NCBI RefSeq assembly: GCF_002259595.1
Contig: NZ_MWWU01000002.1
Coordinates: 1-64,000 of the forward strand
Source of the DNA: Aeriscardovia aeriphila
GTDB taxonomy: Bacteria; Actinomycetota; Actinomycetes; Actinomycetales; Bifidobacteriaceae
Direction: 5' to 3'
DNA: 64,000 nt
A program made the translations under genes and the position numbers. How positions within the stretch are numbered: position 1 is the first letter of the stretch; the number at the start of each line of letters is the position of its first letter. Below the pieces are notes generated by a model. The model was not told the origin of the DNA. It ran no database searches and saw nothing but the letters and a program-made list of their open reading frames with translations. Below, piece after piece: positions 42,986 through 53,255 of the stretch.

Positions 42986-45475
42986 TTAGCGCTGCAGCCA
43001 CAAGCTAATGGTGAACCCAGGAATTGCCACATGCTCACCCGGATTGGCCACATCGAGCTGATGCTCCTGCTCATCAACCTCCTGCGCGGCGCGAATTGTC
43101 GTCGAAACGAGGAACATCTCTTCCTCGGTAGTCGCGCTCTCCTTGTCGAAATGGAAGGCGTCAAGGCTCGTCTGGCTCGGCAGCGCGTCCCCACCCGCTG
43201 GGTAAGGGTAACTCGTCGGCTCATCAACCCTCTCCTGGGAACCCTCCGCCGGCGTCAGATGAATATTTTGCGAGGTCCACAGCAACTCCCAACCGCAATC
43301 GTGGGGGAGTAAAAAGTCTCTGGTAATCTGGTCGCCATTAATAACAACCAAAACATCACTGAGATTATCAGAGCGCAGACGCATCACAAACGAACGTTGC
43401 TGGGTGTTGAACCAATCGTTATCGCTCGGATGTTCACCGTTGGCAATATACCAATCCACCCATTGAGAAGGCGAAAGGAGGCCCAGCTTCGTCGTCTTCG
43501 TAAAGAAAGCATGATGGTGGAACTGGTTCAGGCGCTGACGCAGATGCAACAACTTACGAGTGGAGCGGAAACGCTGAGTTTGCCAGGCTTCTGTACCCAA
43601 AGTAAGCCACGACCAATCCAACCACGACACAGGAGAATCCTGACAATAAGCGTTGTTATTGCCCTGCTGAGTGCGGCCAAACTCATCACCAGCCTGCAGC
43701 ATCGGAGTGCCCAAGCTCATCAAAAGCTGACCAATCATACCCAAAGCAGCGCGCTGGCGCAGCAAACCGATCTGAGAATCTTGAGTAGTGCCCTCAACAC
43801 CGAAGTTATCAGAGAAATTAGCCGAAGTACCATCCATATTGTTCTCGCCATTGGCCTCGTTATGTTTGTGATCGTAACGAGTCAGATCGGCAAGAGTAAA
43901 GCCATCGTGAGCCGTCAAGAAATTGACAGAAGCAGCAGCGCCACGGCCAGGCTCCGACGCAAACAGATCCGACGAGCCGCACAAGCGGGTGGCAATCTCC
44001 TGCATGCCAATCTCAGCAGGCCAGTTATTGCGCAAACGAGCCTGATCCGTCAGCCAGAAGCGACGAGTCGAATCGCGGAAATGGTCATTCCACTCCGAGA
44101 ACGGCATATTGAACTTGCCAGTACGCCAACCGCCGCCACCGGTATCCCATGGCTCCATAATCAACTTCAAATTGCCCAGCAACTTATCCGCGCGAATCGC
44201 GTACAAGAAGGGGTGATGCGGGGTGAAATCGTACTCCAGACGAGCCAGAGAAACAGCTAAATCGAAGCGGAAACCGTCCACACCGATAGTCTTAGCCCAA
44301 TAACGAAGTGAGTCGACGGCAAGATTGATCACCTCCGTATTGAGGAAGTTAAAAGTGTTACCAGTACCCGTCGTGTCAATTAACTGAGACGGAACATCAG
44401 GGTTACGACGGTAGTAACTAAAGCCATTCAGCCCTCGCCACGACAGAGAATAACCATCCTGAGAGCCCTCGCACGAATGGTTATAAACAACATCCAAAAT
44501 GACCTCAAGGCCAGCCTGATGCAAAGCGCGAACCATATCAATAACTTCTTGACGCACCGCCTTCGCACCCAAACGCTGATGCTCCTTCGTCGCATAGGCC
44601 GGGTTAGGGGAGAAGAAGTTGAGCGGAGAATAACCCCAATAATTATGCATACCGCGAGCAGCAATACCAGGCTCGGTCTGGCTTGCCAAAATCGGCAGTA
44701 ACTCAACAGAGGTAATGCCTAGACCCTTCAAATAAGCGATAGTCTGAGGGTGGGCAAGGCCGGCATAAGTACCCCTCAAATGCTGAGGTAGCCACGGAGC
44801 TTGAGCAGTGAAACCCTTGACGTGCAGCTCATAAATAATAGTGCGCGCCCACGGGATATGCGGATGGTCAAGAGTAGGCTCCCGCGTCTCATCCTCAGAA
44901 TTCGTGCCATGAGACGTGAGGAAAACAGAGTAAGGAACATAACCAATTGAATCCAGCTCGCTTCGAGCAGAATAAGGGTTACTCGTCACCGATCCGTCAT
45001 GATGAGTAGTAGCCAAGCCGGCGAAAAGCTCGGGGCCATAGTGAGTGCCACCCTCTAAGCCCTTAGCACACGGGTCGATGAGAAACTTGCGAGGGTTAAA
45101 TTGCAAGCCTTCCTGCGGGCGCCACGGGCCATCAGCACGGTAGCCATAGCGCATGCCCTCCCACACGCGAGGAATATGGACCATCCACTTGCCATAATTC
45201 GGCCCCTGCATTTGGAAGAGAGTTTCGTGAACGTCATGGATGACGCGGGAAACCACAGGGTTGCGCCGTGCTGCATCGAAAAAGGCATCAGAATCGATTC
45301 CCTCGCCATATTCCAAAGATATATCAGCGAAGACAGAAGGTTTACCAACATCCTCGATGACAGACAGCCAGAGAGCTTCGGCGGTGTCGGACCATACGAC
45401 GGCATCGGCGCCGCCGTCATCAGTGAGAAAGACGCCAGGGCGAGTGGCATAACGGTGTAATGCAGGAAGCTTCAT
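42986..45475 (-). CDS. glgX: Glycogen debranching enzyme GlgX (GH13)
   Basis: An 829-residue isoamylase-type debranching enzyme acting on alpha-1,6 branches of glycogen or limit dextrins. The N-terminal CBM48-like domain (about 10-130) precedes a GH13 barrel with DVVYNHSCEG, GFRFDLAVSLAR (nucleophile Asp), IMEPWDTGGGGW (acid/base Glu) and FLTAHDGFTLADL. The segment DEFGRTQQGNNNAYCQDSP is typical for GlgX. It is divergent from the ribosomal cluster. A LacI-type operator palindrome lies nine bases before the start codon. The recurrent motif is inside the gene at 43362-43371. Confidence 0.95.
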   Translation of the reverse strand: MKLPALHRYATRPGVFLTDDGGADAVVWSDTAEALWLSVIEDVGKPSVFADISLEYGEGIDSDAFFDAARRNPVVSRVIHDVHETLFQMQGPNYGKWMVHIPRVWEGMRYGYRADGPWRPQEGLQFNPRKFLIDPCAKGLEGGTHYGPELFAGLATTHHDGSVTSNPYSARSELDSIGYVPYSVFLTSHGTNSEDETREPTLDHPHIPWARTIIYELHVKGFTAQAPWLPQHLRGTYAGLAHPQTIAYLKGLGITSVELLPILASQTEPGIAARGMHNYWGYSPLNFFSPNPAYATKEHQRLGAKAVRQEVIDMVRALHQAGLEVILDVVYNHSCEGSQDGYSLSWRGLNGFSYYRRNPDVPSQLIDTTGTGNTFNFLNTEVINLAVDSLRYWAKTIGVDGFRFDLAVSLARLEYDFTPHHPFLYAIRADKLLGNLKLIMEPWDTGGGGWRTGKFNMPFSEWNDHFRDSTRRFWLTDQARLRNNWPAEIGMQEIATRLCGSSDLFASEPGRGAAASVNFLTAHDGFTLADLTRYDHKHNEANGENNMDGTSANFSDNFGVEGTTQDSQIGLLRQRAALGMIGQLLMSLGTPMLQAGDEFGRTQQGNNNAYCQDSPVSWLDWSWLTLGTEAWQTQRFRSTRKLLHLRQRLNQFHHHAFFTKTTKLGLLSPSQWVDWYIANGEHPSDNDWFNTQQRSFVMRLRSDNLSDVLVVINGDQITRDFLLPHDCGWELLWTSQNIHLTPAEGSQERVDEPTSYPYPAGGDALPSQTSLDAFHFDKESATTEEEMFLVSTTIRAAQEVDEQEHQLDVANPGEHVAIPGFTISLWLQR

Positions 45476-45483
45476 AATGTCAA

Positions 45484-45497
45484 TGATAACGTTCTCA
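45484..45497. promoter_or_regulatory. LacI-type operator upstream of glgX
   Basis: TGATAACGTTCTCA is a 14 bp near-perfect palindrome with central ACGT (one mismatched pair), the classic form of LacI-family operators. It is nine bases upstream of the glgX start codon on the minus strand, where a bound repressor would block transcription. It suggests sugar-dependent control of glycogen use. Confidence 0.6.
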
Positions 45498-45923
45498 GAC
45501 GGGGTGGGGCAGGCATGTCGAGAGGTTTATTGACAAGGTAATTGATTGGAGCGACACGCCCGGACATAGCCATCGAAGAGTGTTGCAATGAAGGGATTCT
45601 TCGTTAGTCCTGCCGTGTGCGTAAAGTTGAGATCACTGTGAGTTCTATAGGGCCGGCAGTGACGACGAAAGCGCCTTCCTCAAGCGAGGTGCTGGGGGAG
45701 TCTCTCGCCGCGACACTCCCGGGTTGCGCTCGGCAAAACCCTATGGTTTCATAGAAAAGTTGCCTGTTTCATGGCTCGCATATTTGAACTTGAATAGCGA
45801 GCGTATCGGCCGCGGTTCGGTATGGTCGGTACGCACTCATGTGTCTACGGACTATTTGCGCCGTGCCGGAATGCCATGGGAACAGACTGTGTACATATAA
45901 CGATTAGGAAAGGGCGTACGGCA
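45498..45923 (+). other. Upstream region of the S10 ribosomal operon
   Basis: About 425 bp without a gene. It must hold the glgX promoter on the left and the rpsJ promoter and leader on the right. A TTGACA lies at 45530, but no matching -10 box is at proper distance. GAAAGCGCCTTCC at 45667-45679 is identical to a segment of the rplM leader. GAAAGCC-type folding is possible around 45655-45720, but I could not define a full structure. GGAAAGGG precedes rpsJ. Confidence 0.45.
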
Positions 45924-46232
45924 ATGGCGGGACAGAAGATCCGCATCAGGCTTAAGTCCTATGACCATGAGGTCATTGACCAGTCGGCGAAGAAGATCGT
46001 CGAGACGGTCCAGAACGCGGGAGCAACGGTTGTTGGCCCGGTTCCGCTGCCAACTGAGAAGAACGTGTACGTCGTGATTCGTTCTCCTCACATGTACAAG
46101 GATTCGCGCGAGCATTTTGAGATGAGGACTCACAAGCGCCTCATCGATATCATCGATCCTACCCCGAAGGCTGTTGACTCCCTGATGGGCATTGATCTGC
46201 CTGCTGATGTCAACATCGAGATCAAGCTCTGA
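45924..46232 (+). CDS. rpsJ: 30S ribosomal protein S10
   Basis: 102 residues, the exact length of S10, starting [19 protein letters not shown]. It is the first gene of the S10 operon; a longer in-frame reading upstream from 45822 lacks conservation. Besides the ribosome, S10 serves in NusB-dependent antitermination. GGAAAGGG is the ribosome binding site. Confidence 0.98.
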   Translation: MAGQKIRIRLKSYDHEVIDQSAKKIVETVQNAGATVVGPVPLPTEKNVYVVIRSPHMYKDSREHFEMRTHKRLIDIIDPTPKAVDSLMGIDLPADVNIEIKL

Positions 46233-46245
46233 GGGAGGCTGACAT

Positions 46246-46905
46246 ATGGCAAACGCAGAAAAGAAGGTTCGCAAGGCTCTCCTCGGCAAGAAGCTCGGCA
46301 TGTCCCAGGTATGGGATGAGCAGGGTTTCTTCGTCCCAGTGACTCTTGTTGATGTTTCCACCAACGTTGTTACCGCTGTGAAGACTGCTGACGGTGCTGA
46401 CGGTTATGACGCCGTCCAGCTTGGCTTCGGTGCTGTTGATCCACAGCGTGTGTCCAAGCCTCTGCGCGGTCACTTCGAGAAGGCAGGCGTGACCCCACGT
46501 CGTCATCTCGTTGAGTTCCGCACTCTCGATACCGAGGACTACAAGGTCGGCGACGAAGTTGCTGTTGATACCTTCGAACTCGGCTCCGAAGTGGATGTCA
46601 CTGGCACCACCAAGGGTAAGGGCTTCGCTGGCACCATCAAGCGTTGGGGCTTCAAGTCCTATCGCCGCACTCACGGTTCTCACAAGAACGAACGTCGTCC
46701 AGGTTCTGTTGGCGCATGCGCAACTCCAAGCCGCATTCTTCGCGGTAAGCGCATGGCTGGCCGTATGGGCAACGCACGTCGCACCGTGCAGAACCTGCAG
46801 GTCGTCATGATCGATAAGGAACAGGGACTCATTGCTATCAAGGGCGCTCTGCCAGGTGCTAAGGGTTCCATCGTTCTGGTTCGCACCGCTGTGAAGGGAG
46901 CCTGA
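46246..46905 (+). CDS. rplC: 50S ribosomal protein L3
   Basis: 219 residues with L3 hallmarks KALLGKKLGMSQVWDEQG and RRTHGSHKNERRPGSVGACA. The conserved glutamine methylation region (AGRMGNARRTVQNL) is present. Short 13 bp gap to rpsJ; GAGGGAGG precedes ATG. Confidence 0.98.
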   Translation: MANAEKKVRKALLGKKLGMSQVWDEQGFFVPVTLVDVSTNVVTAVKTADGADGYDAVQLGFGAVDPQRVSKPLRGHFEKAGVTPRRHLVEFRTLDTEDYKVGDEVAVDTFELGSEVDVTGTTKGKGFAGTIKRWGFKSYRRTHGSHKNERRPGSVGACATPSRILRGKRMAGRMGNARRTVQNLQVVMIDKEQGLIAIKGALPGAKGSIVLVRTAVKGA

Positions 46906-46907
46906 AA

Positions 46908-47582
46908 ATGGCAGATGTCTCTCTGAAGCTCACGGGTGTCAACGGTTCTGAGAACGGAACTGTTGCCGCTCCTGAAGAATATTTCGGCATCTCCCACGAG
47001 GAGATTGCTAATCATGTCCCTCTGATCCACCAGGTTGTGATGGCACAGATGGCCGCTGCACGTCAGGGCACTCACGCCGTCAAGAACCGTTCCACCGTCT
47101 CCGGCGGCGGCAAGAAGCCATGGAAGCAGAAGGGTACTGCTCGTGCTCGTCAGGGTTCCACTCGTTCTCCACAGTGGACCGGTGGCGCAATCGTCTTTGG
47201 TCCAGTGCCTCGTGATTACTCTCAGCGCACTCCAAAGAAGATGAAGGCTGCAGCACTTCGCTACATGCTTTCTGATCGCGCAAACGCTGGCCGCGTGCAC
47301 GTGGTTGAGGCTCTCTCCGCTGAGAAGCCAAGCACCAAGGCTGCACTTGCAGCACTCACCCCAGTCGTCGACAACCGTTTCACCACTGTTGTCGTGGATC
47401 GTCAAGACCTCAACGGCTGGCTCTCCGTGCGCAATCTGCCATTCGTTCACGTTCTGTTTGCAGACCAGCTCAACACCTATGACGTTGTCACTGCTGAGGA
47501 TGTCGTCTTCACCAAGGCTTCACTCCAGGAGTTCCTGGACTTCCGCAGCCAGAAGACCTCTGAGCAGCAGAAGGAGGACTGA
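46908..47582 (+). CDS. rplD: 50S ribosomal protein L4
   Basis: 224 residues with the L4 loop GGGKKPWKQKGTARARQGS that lines the exit tunnel near the macrolide site. L4 is the autoregulator of the S10 operon in some bacteria; nothing here shows this directly. The start is two bases after the rplC stop. Confidence 0.98.
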   Translation: MADVSLKLTGVNGSENGTVAAPEEYFGISHEEIANHVPLIHQVVMAQMAAARQGTHAVKNRSTVSGGGKKPWKQKGTARARQGSTRSPQWTGGAIVFGPVPRDYSQRTPKKMKAAALRYMLSDRANAGRVHVVEALSAEKPSTKAALAALTPVVDNRFTTVVVDRQDLNGWLSVRNLPFVHVLFADQLNTYDVVTAEDVVFTKASLQEFLDFRSQKTSEQQKED

Positions 47583-47587
47583 TTTCA

Positions 47588-47890
47588 ATGGCAGTCAACA
47601 AGGCAGCCCACGATATCATCATCAGGCCAATCGTCTCCGAGAAGAGCTATGCCAACTCTGATCGCGGTCAGTACACGTTCGAGGTTGCCCCGAGCGCAAA
47701 CCGCGTTGAGATCAAGCATGCTGTTGAAGAGATCTTCAAGGTTAAGGTCGTTTCGGTCAATACTCTGCACCGCCTGGGCAAGCGCGTTCGCACTCGCACC
47801 GGCTGGGGCAAGCGACCAGACCAGAAGCGTGCCATCGTGAAGCTGGCTGAAGGTCAGCAGATCGATGTCTTTGGCACCAACAACAACTGA
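47588..47890 (+). CDS. rplW: 50S ribosomal protein L23
   Basis: 100 residues with IIIRPIVSEKSYAN and FEVAPSANRVEIKHAVEEIFKVKV, typical of L23, which docks trigger factor and SRP at the tunnel exit. Five bases after rplD. Confidence 0.98.
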   Translation: MAVNKAAHDIIIRPIVSEKSYANSDRGQYTFEVAPSANRVEIKHAVEEIFKVKVVSVNTLHRLGKRVRTRTGWGKRPDQKRAIVKLAEGQQIDVFGTNNN

Positions 47891-47920
47891 AGGCTAGCCG
47901 AGAAAGTTAGGTACTAAATT

Positions 47921-48751
47921 ATGGCTATCCGTATTTACAAGCCAACGAGCGCAGGACGCCGCAACGCTTCGGTGTCGGATTTCTCCGACATCACGCGCAA
48001 CCGTCCAGAGCGCAAGCTCGTTCGTCCGCTGCATGCCACTGGCGGCCGTAACTCCTACGGTCGTGTGACCTCCCGCCATCGCGGTGGTGGCCACAAGCGC
48101 ATGTACCGCGTGATTGACTTCCGTCGTTGGGATAAGGACGGCGTTCCAGCACGCGTTGCAGAGATCGAATATGATCCAAACCGCACCGCACGCATCGCCC
48201 TCCTGCACTATGCCGATGGCGACAAGCGCTACATCATTGCTCCAGAAGGTCTTCACGTCGGCAATGTGATCGAGACTGGCGCACAGGCTGATATCAAGCC
48301 AGGTAACAACCTGCCACTCTCCGAGATCCCAACCGGTACCGTGATTCACGCAATCGAGCTCCGTCCTCTGGGTGGCGCAAAGATCGCTCGTTCCGCTGGT
48401 GCTTCCGTGCAGCTCGTCGCTAAGGATGGCGCATATGCTCAGCTGCGTATGCCATCTGGCGAAATTCGCAACGTGCTCGCAGCATGCCGCGCAACCATTG
48501 GTGAGGTCGGCAACTCCGATCATGCCAATCTCGAGCTCGGTAAGGCAGGTCGCGCACGCTGGAAGGGCCATCGTCCAATCACCCGTGGTGAATCCATGAA
48601 CGCTGTGGACCACCCACATGGTGGTACTACCCGCGGTGGTAAGAACCCACGTTCTCCATGGGGCAAGGGCGAAGTTCGTACTCGTCGTCCAAAGAAGGCC
48701 TCGAACAGGCTCATTATTCGCCGCCGTCCTGCTGGTAAGAATCGTCAATAA
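47921..48751 (+). CDS. rplB: 50S ribosomal protein L2
   Basis: 276 residues, normal length. [18 protein letters not shown] and the C-terminal [18 protein letters not shown] block, which contains the histidine important for peptidyl transfer, are intact. Confidence 0.98.
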   Translation: MAIRIYKPTSAGRRNASVSDFSDITRNRPERKLVRPLHATGGRNSYGRVTSRHRGGGHKRMYRVIDFRRWDKDGVPARVAEIEYDPNRTARIALLHYADGDKRYIIAPEGLHVGNVIETGAQADIKPGNNLPLSEIPTGTVIHAIELRPLGGAKIARSAGASVQLVAKDGAYAQLRMPSGEIRNVLAACRATIGEVGNSDHANLELGKAGRARWKGHRPITRGESMNAVDHPHGGTTRGGKNPRSPWGKGEVRTRRPKKASNRLIIRRRPAGKNRQ

Positions 48752-48765
48752 GGAAAGCGCCAGAA

Positions 48766-49047
48766 ATGACTAATCGAAGCATCAAGAAGGGTCCTTTCGT
48801 CGACGCCTCCCTTCAGAAGAAGGTTGACGAAGCAAACGAGAAGGACAGCAAGAACGTCATCAAGACGTGGTCTCGTCGTTCGATGATCACGCCAGACTTC
48901 ATCGGTCTGACCTTTGCCGTTCACGACGGCCGCCGTCACGTCCCGGTTTATGTGACCGAGGCAATGGTTGGTCACAAGCTCGGTGAGTTCGCTCCAACAC
49001 GTACCTTCAAGGGCCACGTGAAGGACGACAAGAAGGCACGCCGCTGA
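48766..49047 (+). CDS. rpsS: 30S ribosomal protein S19
   Basis: 93 residues with [17 protein letters not shown] and the conserved [20 protein letters not shown]. It ends [13 protein letters not shown]. Preceded by GGAAAGCG. Confidence 0.98.
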   Translation: MTNRSIKKGPFVDASLQKKVDEANEKDSKNVIKTWSRRSMITPDFIGLTFAVHDGRRHVPVYVTEAMVGHKLGEFAPTRTFKGHVKDDKKARR

Positions 49048-49070
49048 GGCGAGGAAGAGATTAGAGACAC

Positions 49071-49436
49071 ATGGAAGCTAAAGCAATTGCACGTCACGTC
49101 CGCGTGACGCCTCGCAAGGCTCGCCGCGTCGTCAACCTCATCCGAGGCAAGAAGGCAAGCGAAGCCCGCGTCATCCTCCAGTTCGCACCACAGTCCGCTA
49201 GCGAACCGGTGCTCAAGGCTCTGAACTCTGCCGTCGCCAATGCGCGTCAGCAGGCTCAGAACGCCAACAAGTCCTTCCGTGAGGCCGACCTGGTGGTCTC
49301 CGAGGCCATGGTCGACGAGGGTGTTACCCTCAAGCGCTTCCGCGCTCGCGCTCAGGGCCGTGCTGCGTCCATCATGAAGAGGACCAGCCACATCACCATC
49401 ACCGTCTCCACCAAGGACGAGGAAGGAAACCGATAA
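49071..49436 (+). CDS. rplV: 50S ribosomal protein L22
   Basis: 121 residues with [21 protein letters not shown] and the tunnel hairpin region [19 protein letters not shown]. Its TAA stop shares one base with the rpsC start. Confidence 0.98.
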   Translation: MEAKAIARHVRVTPRKARRVVNLIRGKKASEARVILQFAPQSASEPVLKALNSAVANARQQAQNANKSFREADLVVSEAMVDEGVTLKRFRARAQGRAASIMKRTSHITITVSTKDEEGNR

Positions 49437-50233
49437 TGGGACAGAAGATTAATCCATTCGGTTACCGCCTTGGCGTGACCGAGTCCCACCGTTCGAAGTG
49501 GTTCTCTGACTCCACCAAGCCGGGCGAGCGTTACGCCGATTTCGTTGGCGAAGACGACCGCATCCGTAAGGAACTGAATGCTGACCTCGAGCGTGCAGGC
49601 GTGTCCCGCATCATCATCGAGCGTCAGCGTGACCGCGTTCGCGTCGACATCTACACCGCACGTCCAGGCATCATCATTGGCCGTGGCGGCGCAGAAGCTG
49701 ATCGCGTTCGTACCAAGCTGCAGAAGATGACTGGCAAGCAGGTTCAGCTCAACATCTTTGAGGTTCACAACCCAGAGATCGATGCTCAGCTCGTTGCACA
49801 GTCCATTGCCGACCAGCTCACCAACCGCGTGACCTTCCGTCGCGCAATGCGCAAGGCACAGCAGGACGCAATGCGCGCCGGTGCTAAGGGCATCAAGATC
49901 AAGGTGAGCGGCCGCCTCGGAGGCGCAGACATGACCCGTGCAGAGTATGCACACGAAGGTCGCGTCCCGCTGCAGACTCTCCGCGCTCTCATCGATTATG
50001 GCTTCTTTGAGGCTCGTACCACCTATGGCCGCATCGGCGTCAAGGTGTGGGTCTACAAGGGCGACATGACCGATACTGAGTTCGAAGCCCAGCAGGCTGC
50101 CCAGGCAAACCGTGGTCGTGGCAACGCACGTCGTGGTGGCTCCCGCCGTCCACGTGCACCACGTCGCGATGCACGCCAGAATAAGGCAGCAGCAGCCCCA
50201 CAGGCAGCTGCGCCGGCAGAAACGAAGGAGTGA
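49436..50233 (+). CDS. rpsC: 30S ribosomal protein S3
   Basis: 265 residues. [16 protein letters not shown] and the KH-domain motif [14 protein letters not shown] are diagnostic. The C-terminal 45 residues form an Arg/Ala-rich tail, longer than in E. coli, as in many actinobacteria. Confidence 0.98.
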   Translation: MGQKINPFGYRLGVTESHRSKWFSDSTKPGERYADFVGEDDRIRKELNADLERAGVSRIIIERQRDRVRVDIYTARPGIIIGRGGAEADRVRTKLQKMTGKQVQLNIFEVHNPEIDAQLVAQSIADQLTNRVTFRRAMRKAQQDAMRAGAKGIKIKVSGRLGGADMTRAEYAHEGRVPLQTLRALIDYGFFEARTTYGRIGVKVWVYKGDMTDTEFEAQQAAQANRGRGNARRGGSRRPRAPRRDARQNKAAAAPQAAAPAETKE

Positions 50234-50239
50234 GTTCAC

Positions 50240-50662
50240 ATGGCTCTTATTCCTAAGAGGGTTAAGTACCGCAAGCAGCACCGTCCTACCCGTAGTGGTA
50301 TGTCCAAGGGCGGCAACGAGCTCGCCTTCGGTGATTTCGGTATTCAGGCTCTTGCCCCAACTTATCTGACCAACCGTCAGATTGAGGCAGCCCGTATTGC
50401 AATGACCCGTTACATCAAGCGTGGTGGCCGCGTCTGGATCGACGTGTTCCCAGACCGCCCACTCACCAAGCACCCAGCCGAAGCTCGAATGGGTTCCGGT
50501 AAGGGCGCTCCGGAGTTCTGGGTCGCCAACATCAAGCCAGGCCGTGTCCTGTTTGAGATTGGTGGCGTCCAGGAGACCGTGGCTCGCGAGGCACTTCGCC
50601 GCGCAGTCGATAAGCTTCCTATGAAGTGCAGGATCATTGCACGTGAAGGTGGTGAGAACTGA
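50240..50662 (+). CDS. rplP: 50S ribosomal protein L16
   Basis: 140 residues with [22 protein letters not shown] and [20 protein letters not shown], the conserved A-site contacting segments. The stop overlaps the rpmC start by one base. Confidence 0.98.
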   Translation: MALIPKRVKYRKQHRPTRSGMSKGGNELAFGDFGIQALAPTYLTNRQIEAARIAMTRYIKRGGRVWIDVFPDRPLTKHPAEARMGSGKGAPEFWVANIKPGRVLFEIGGVQETVAREALRRAVDKLPMKCRIIAREGGEN

Positions 50663-50973
50663 TGGCTCTCGGTACCAAGGAGTATTCGATCAAGGCTCTC
50701 AACGAGAAGACCAACGCCGAGATTGAAGAAGCCCTCAAGAAGTCCAAGGAGGAGCTCTTCAACCTTCGTTTCCAGGCTGCAACGAGCCAGCTGACCAACA
50801 GCTCTCGTCTCGGTGCTGTGAAGCACGACATCGCAAGGATGTACACCGTCCTTCGCGAGCGTGAGCTTGGTATCACCACCGAGCCAGCTGAGTCGAAGAA
50901 GTCCGACAGCGACAAGAAGGATTCCAAGAAGGCCGACAAGGCTGAGGATTCCTCCAAGAAGACTGAGGAGTGA
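50662..50973 (+). CDS. rpmC: 50S ribosomal protein L29 with extended tail
   Basis: 103 residues, against 60-80 usual. The L29 core ([42 protein letters not shown]) is followed by about 30 residues of alternating Lys, Asp, Ser and Glu. Such charged tails recur in rpsE, rplQ and others in this genome. Coupled to rplP and rpsQ. Confidence 0.97.
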   Translation: MALGTKEYSIKALNEKTNAEIEEALKKSKEELFNLRFQAATSQLTNSSRLGAVKHDIARMYTVLRERELGITTEPAESKKSDSDKKDSKKADKAEDSSKKTEE

Positions 50974-50975
50974 AA

Positions 50976-51245
50976 ATGGCTGAGGCTCAGGAAGAGCGCA
51001 ACTCGCGCAAGACCCGTCGTGGCGTGGTCGTCTCTGACAAGATGGATAAGACCATCACCGTCGAGCTCGAGCACCGCACAACCCACCCACTGTATGGCAA
51101 GGTTGTTCGCACGACGAGCACGGTCAAGGCGCATGACGAGAACAACGATGCTCATGTTGGCGACACCGTGAGTATTATGGAAACTCGTCCGCTCAGCAAG
51201 ACCAAGCGTTGGCGTCTAGTTTCGGTCGTCGAGCGCGCTAAGTAA
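50976..51245 (+). CDS. rpsQ: 30S ribosomal protein S17
   Basis: 89 residues with [20 protein letters not shown] and [19 protein letters not shown] [15 protein letters not shown] 50976 is chosen because GAGGAG precedes it; a GTG at 50970 overlaps the rpmC stop but has poorer spacing. It is the last gene of the classical S10 block. Confidence 0.96.
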   Translation: MAEAQEERNSRKTRRGVVVSDKMDKTITVELEHRTTHPLYGKVVRTTSTVKAHDENNDAHVGDTVSIMETRPLSKTKRWRLVSVVERAK

Positions 51246-51259
51246 TAAGTTCGGCAAGG

Positions 51260-51297
51260 CTTGGGGCTACACCGGCCAAGGCGGGTGTAGCCCCAAG
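51260..51297 (+). other. Strong hairpin at the S10-spc operon junction
   Basis: CTTGGGGCTACACC (51260-51273) is perfectly complementary to GGTGTAGCCCCAAG (51284-51297), a 14-pair stem with a 10-base loop between rpsQ and rplN. No T run follows, so it is more likely an mRNA-processing or stabilising element than a full terminator. Confidence 0.85.
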
Positions 51298-51321
51298 AAC
51301 CAGCTCGACTAAGGAGAATCA

Positions 51322-51690
51322 ATGATTCAACAAGAGTCGCGACTTCGTGTCGCCGACAACACGGGTGCCAAGGAAATCCTGACTATCCGCGTGCTCGGTG
51401 GTTCGAAGGTTCGCTACGCGGGCATCGGTGACGTGATCGTCGCCACCGTCAAGGATGCAATCCCTGGCGGCGCCGTGAAGAAGGGCGATGTGGTCAAGGC
51501 TGTCGTCGTCCGTACCAAGCAGGGAACCCGTCGCCGTGACGGCTCCTACATTCGTTTCGACGAGAACGCTGCCGTGATTCTTGGTAACGGCACCGATCCT
51601 CGCGGAACTCGTATCTTCGGACCTGTGGGCCGCGAGCTTCGTGACCACAAGTTCATGAAGATTGTTTCCCTTGCCCCGGAGGTGATCTGA
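51322..51690 (+). CDS. rplN: 50S ribosomal protein L14
   Basis: 122 residues with [20 protein letters not shown] and the basic [15 protein letters not shown] segment. First gene of the spc block, preceded by AAGGAG. The stop overlaps the rplX start by one base. Confidence 0.98.
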   Translation: MIQQESRLRVADNTGAKEILTIRVLGGSKVRYAGIGDVIVATVKDAIPGGAVKKGDVVKAVVVRTKQGTRRRDGSYIRFDENAAVILGNGTDPRGTRIFGPVGRELRDHKFMKIVSLAPEVI

Positions 51691-52025
51691 TGGTAGCAAA
51701 GATCAAGAGTGGTGACCTGGTTCAGGTCATCCGCGGCAAGGATAAGGGCAAGCAGGGCAAGGTTCTGCGCGTTCTCAATGACGACCGCGTTGTCGTCGAG
51801 GGCGTTCAGGTTGTCAAGAAGCATGTGCGTGCTCGCTTCGAGGGTCAGCAGTCTGGCATCGTCAGCGCTGAGGCTCCAATTAACCGCTCTAATGTCATGG
51901 TTGTCGATCCAGAGACCGGTAAGCCAACCCGCGTCAGCGTCGTTGAGAAGACCGAAGTCCGTGACGGCAAGCCAAAGACGGTGCGCGTGCGCGTCGCCAA
52001 GAAGTCTGGCAAGGAGCTGGCATGA
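51690..52025 (+). CDS. rplX: 50S ribosomal protein L24
   Basis: 111 residues. The KOW motif is at the N-terminus ([21 protein letters not shown]). ATGA overlap with rplE. Confidence 0.98.
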   Translation: MVAKIKSGDLVQVIRGKDKGKQGKVLRVLNDDRVVVEGVQVVKKHVRARFEGQQSGIVSAEAPINRSNVMVVDPETGKPTRVSVVEKTEVRDGKPKTVRVRVAKKSGKELA

Positions 52026-52582
52026 GCGAAAATAATCAAGAGCCACGCCTGAAGAAGGTTTACCGCGAGCAGATCCTCCCTGAGATGGAAAAGCAGTTCA
52101 CCTACGCAAACCCAATGCAGGTGCCGAAGATCGAGAAGGTCGTCGTCTCCATGGGTGTGGGTGAAGCTGCCCGCGATTCCAAGCTTATCGAAGGTGCAGT
52201 TGCCGATCTGACCAAGATCACTGGTCAGAAGCCAAAGGTGACCCGCGCTCGTAAGTCCGTTGCACAGTTCCACCTGCGTGAGGGTCAGGCCATTGGTGCC
52301 TTCGTGACCCTTCGCGGTGACCGCATGTGGGAGTTCCTCGATCGTCTTCTGACCCTCGCTCTTCCACGTATTCGCGATTTCCGCGGTATTGATGGCAACA
52401 AGTTCGATGGTCAGGGCAACTACAACTTCGGTTTGACCGAGCAGGATGTCTTCATGGAGATCGATCCAGATAACATTGATCGTCGCCGTGGTATGGACAT
52501 CACTGTTGTTACCTCAACCAAGGACGATAAGGAAGCTCGCGTCCTGCTCAAGGACCTCGGCTTCCCATTCAAGGAGCAGTGA
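52022..52582 (+). CDS. rplE: 50S ribosomal protein L5
   Basis: 186 residues with [15 protein letters not shown], and [19 protein letters not shown], the L5 signature that binds 5S rRNA. Coupled to rplX by a four-base overlap. Confidence 0.98.
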   Translation: MSENNQEPRLKKVYREQILPEMEKQFTYANPMQVPKIEKVVVSMGVGEAARDSKLIEGAVADLTKITGQKPKVTRARKSVAQFHLREGQAIGAFVTLRGDRMWEFLDRLLTLALPRIRDFRGIDGNKFDGQGNYNFGLTEQDVFMEIDPDNIDRRRGMDITVVTSTKDDKEARVLLKDLGFPFKEQ

Positions 52583-52583
52583 A

Positions 52584-52769
52584 ATGGCAAGGACATCGCT
52601 TAAGGTAAAGGCTTCTCGCAAGCCGAAGTATGCGGTTCGCGCCTACACGCGCTGCCAGCGTTGCGGTCGTCCGCACTCTGTGTATCGCAAGTTCGGCCTG
52701 TGCCGTCTGTGCTTCCGTGAGCTCGCCCACCAGGGTCAGCTCCCAGGCATCACGAAGTCTAGTTGGTGA
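52584..52769 (+). CDS. rpsZ: 30S ribosomal protein S14, type Z (zinc-binding)
   Basis: 61 residues, the short zinc form. Four cysteines in C-x2-C-x12-C-x2-C ([20 protein letters not shown]) bind zinc. It begins directly after rplE with AAGGAG as ribosome binding site. The longer reading upstream in this frame overlaps rplE and is not used. Confidence 0.97.
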   Translation: MARTSLKVKASRKPKYAVRAYTRCQRCGRPHSVYRKFGLCRLCFRELAHQGQLPGITKSSW

Positions 52770-52840
52770 AATATCGACGCTGAAGGTCTGCTGTCCGACA
52801 GGCAGTGGAAACCACAGCGAGAAAGGGCATAAGCCCACAA

Positions 52841-53239
52841 ATGACAATGACAGATCCAATCGCAGATATGCTCACGCGTCTGCGTAATGCGAATGCGGCA
52901 AAGCACGAATCCGTTTCTATGCCGTATTCCAAGTTCAAGGCGAATATCGCCCAGATCCTCAAGCGCGAGGGCTTCATCAAGGACTTCGAGGTTCAGGATG
53001 CCAAGGTCGGTAAGGACCTGGTTCTCTCCCTCAAGTACGGCGATCATGGCGAGCGCTCGATCCAGGGTATCAAGCGCGTTTCTAAGCCAGGTCTTCGTCG
53101 CTACGCAAAGTCGGATAGCCTTCCTATGCCACTGGGTGGCTTGGGTGTGGCCATCATCTCGACCAGCGCTGGCTTGATGACCCAGAAGGAATGCGTCCAG
53201 CAGGGTGTGGGCGGCGAGATCGTCGCTTACGTGTGGTGA
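52841..53239 (+). CDS. rpsH: 30S ribosomal protein S8
   Basis: 132 residues starting [16 protein letters not shown]; the C-terminal [16 protein letters not shown] block is conserved. GAGAAAGGG precedes ATG. S8 represses spc operons in other bacteria, which is not shown here. Confidence 0.98.
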   Translation: MTMTDPIADMLTRLRNANAAKHESVSMPYSKFKANIAQILKREGFIKDFEVQDAKVGKDLVLSLKYGDHGERSIQGIKRVSKPGLRRYAKSDSLPMPLGGLGVAIISTSAGLMTQKECVQQGVGGEIVAYVW

Positions 53240-53255
53240 GAGAGGAGAGAAGCAC

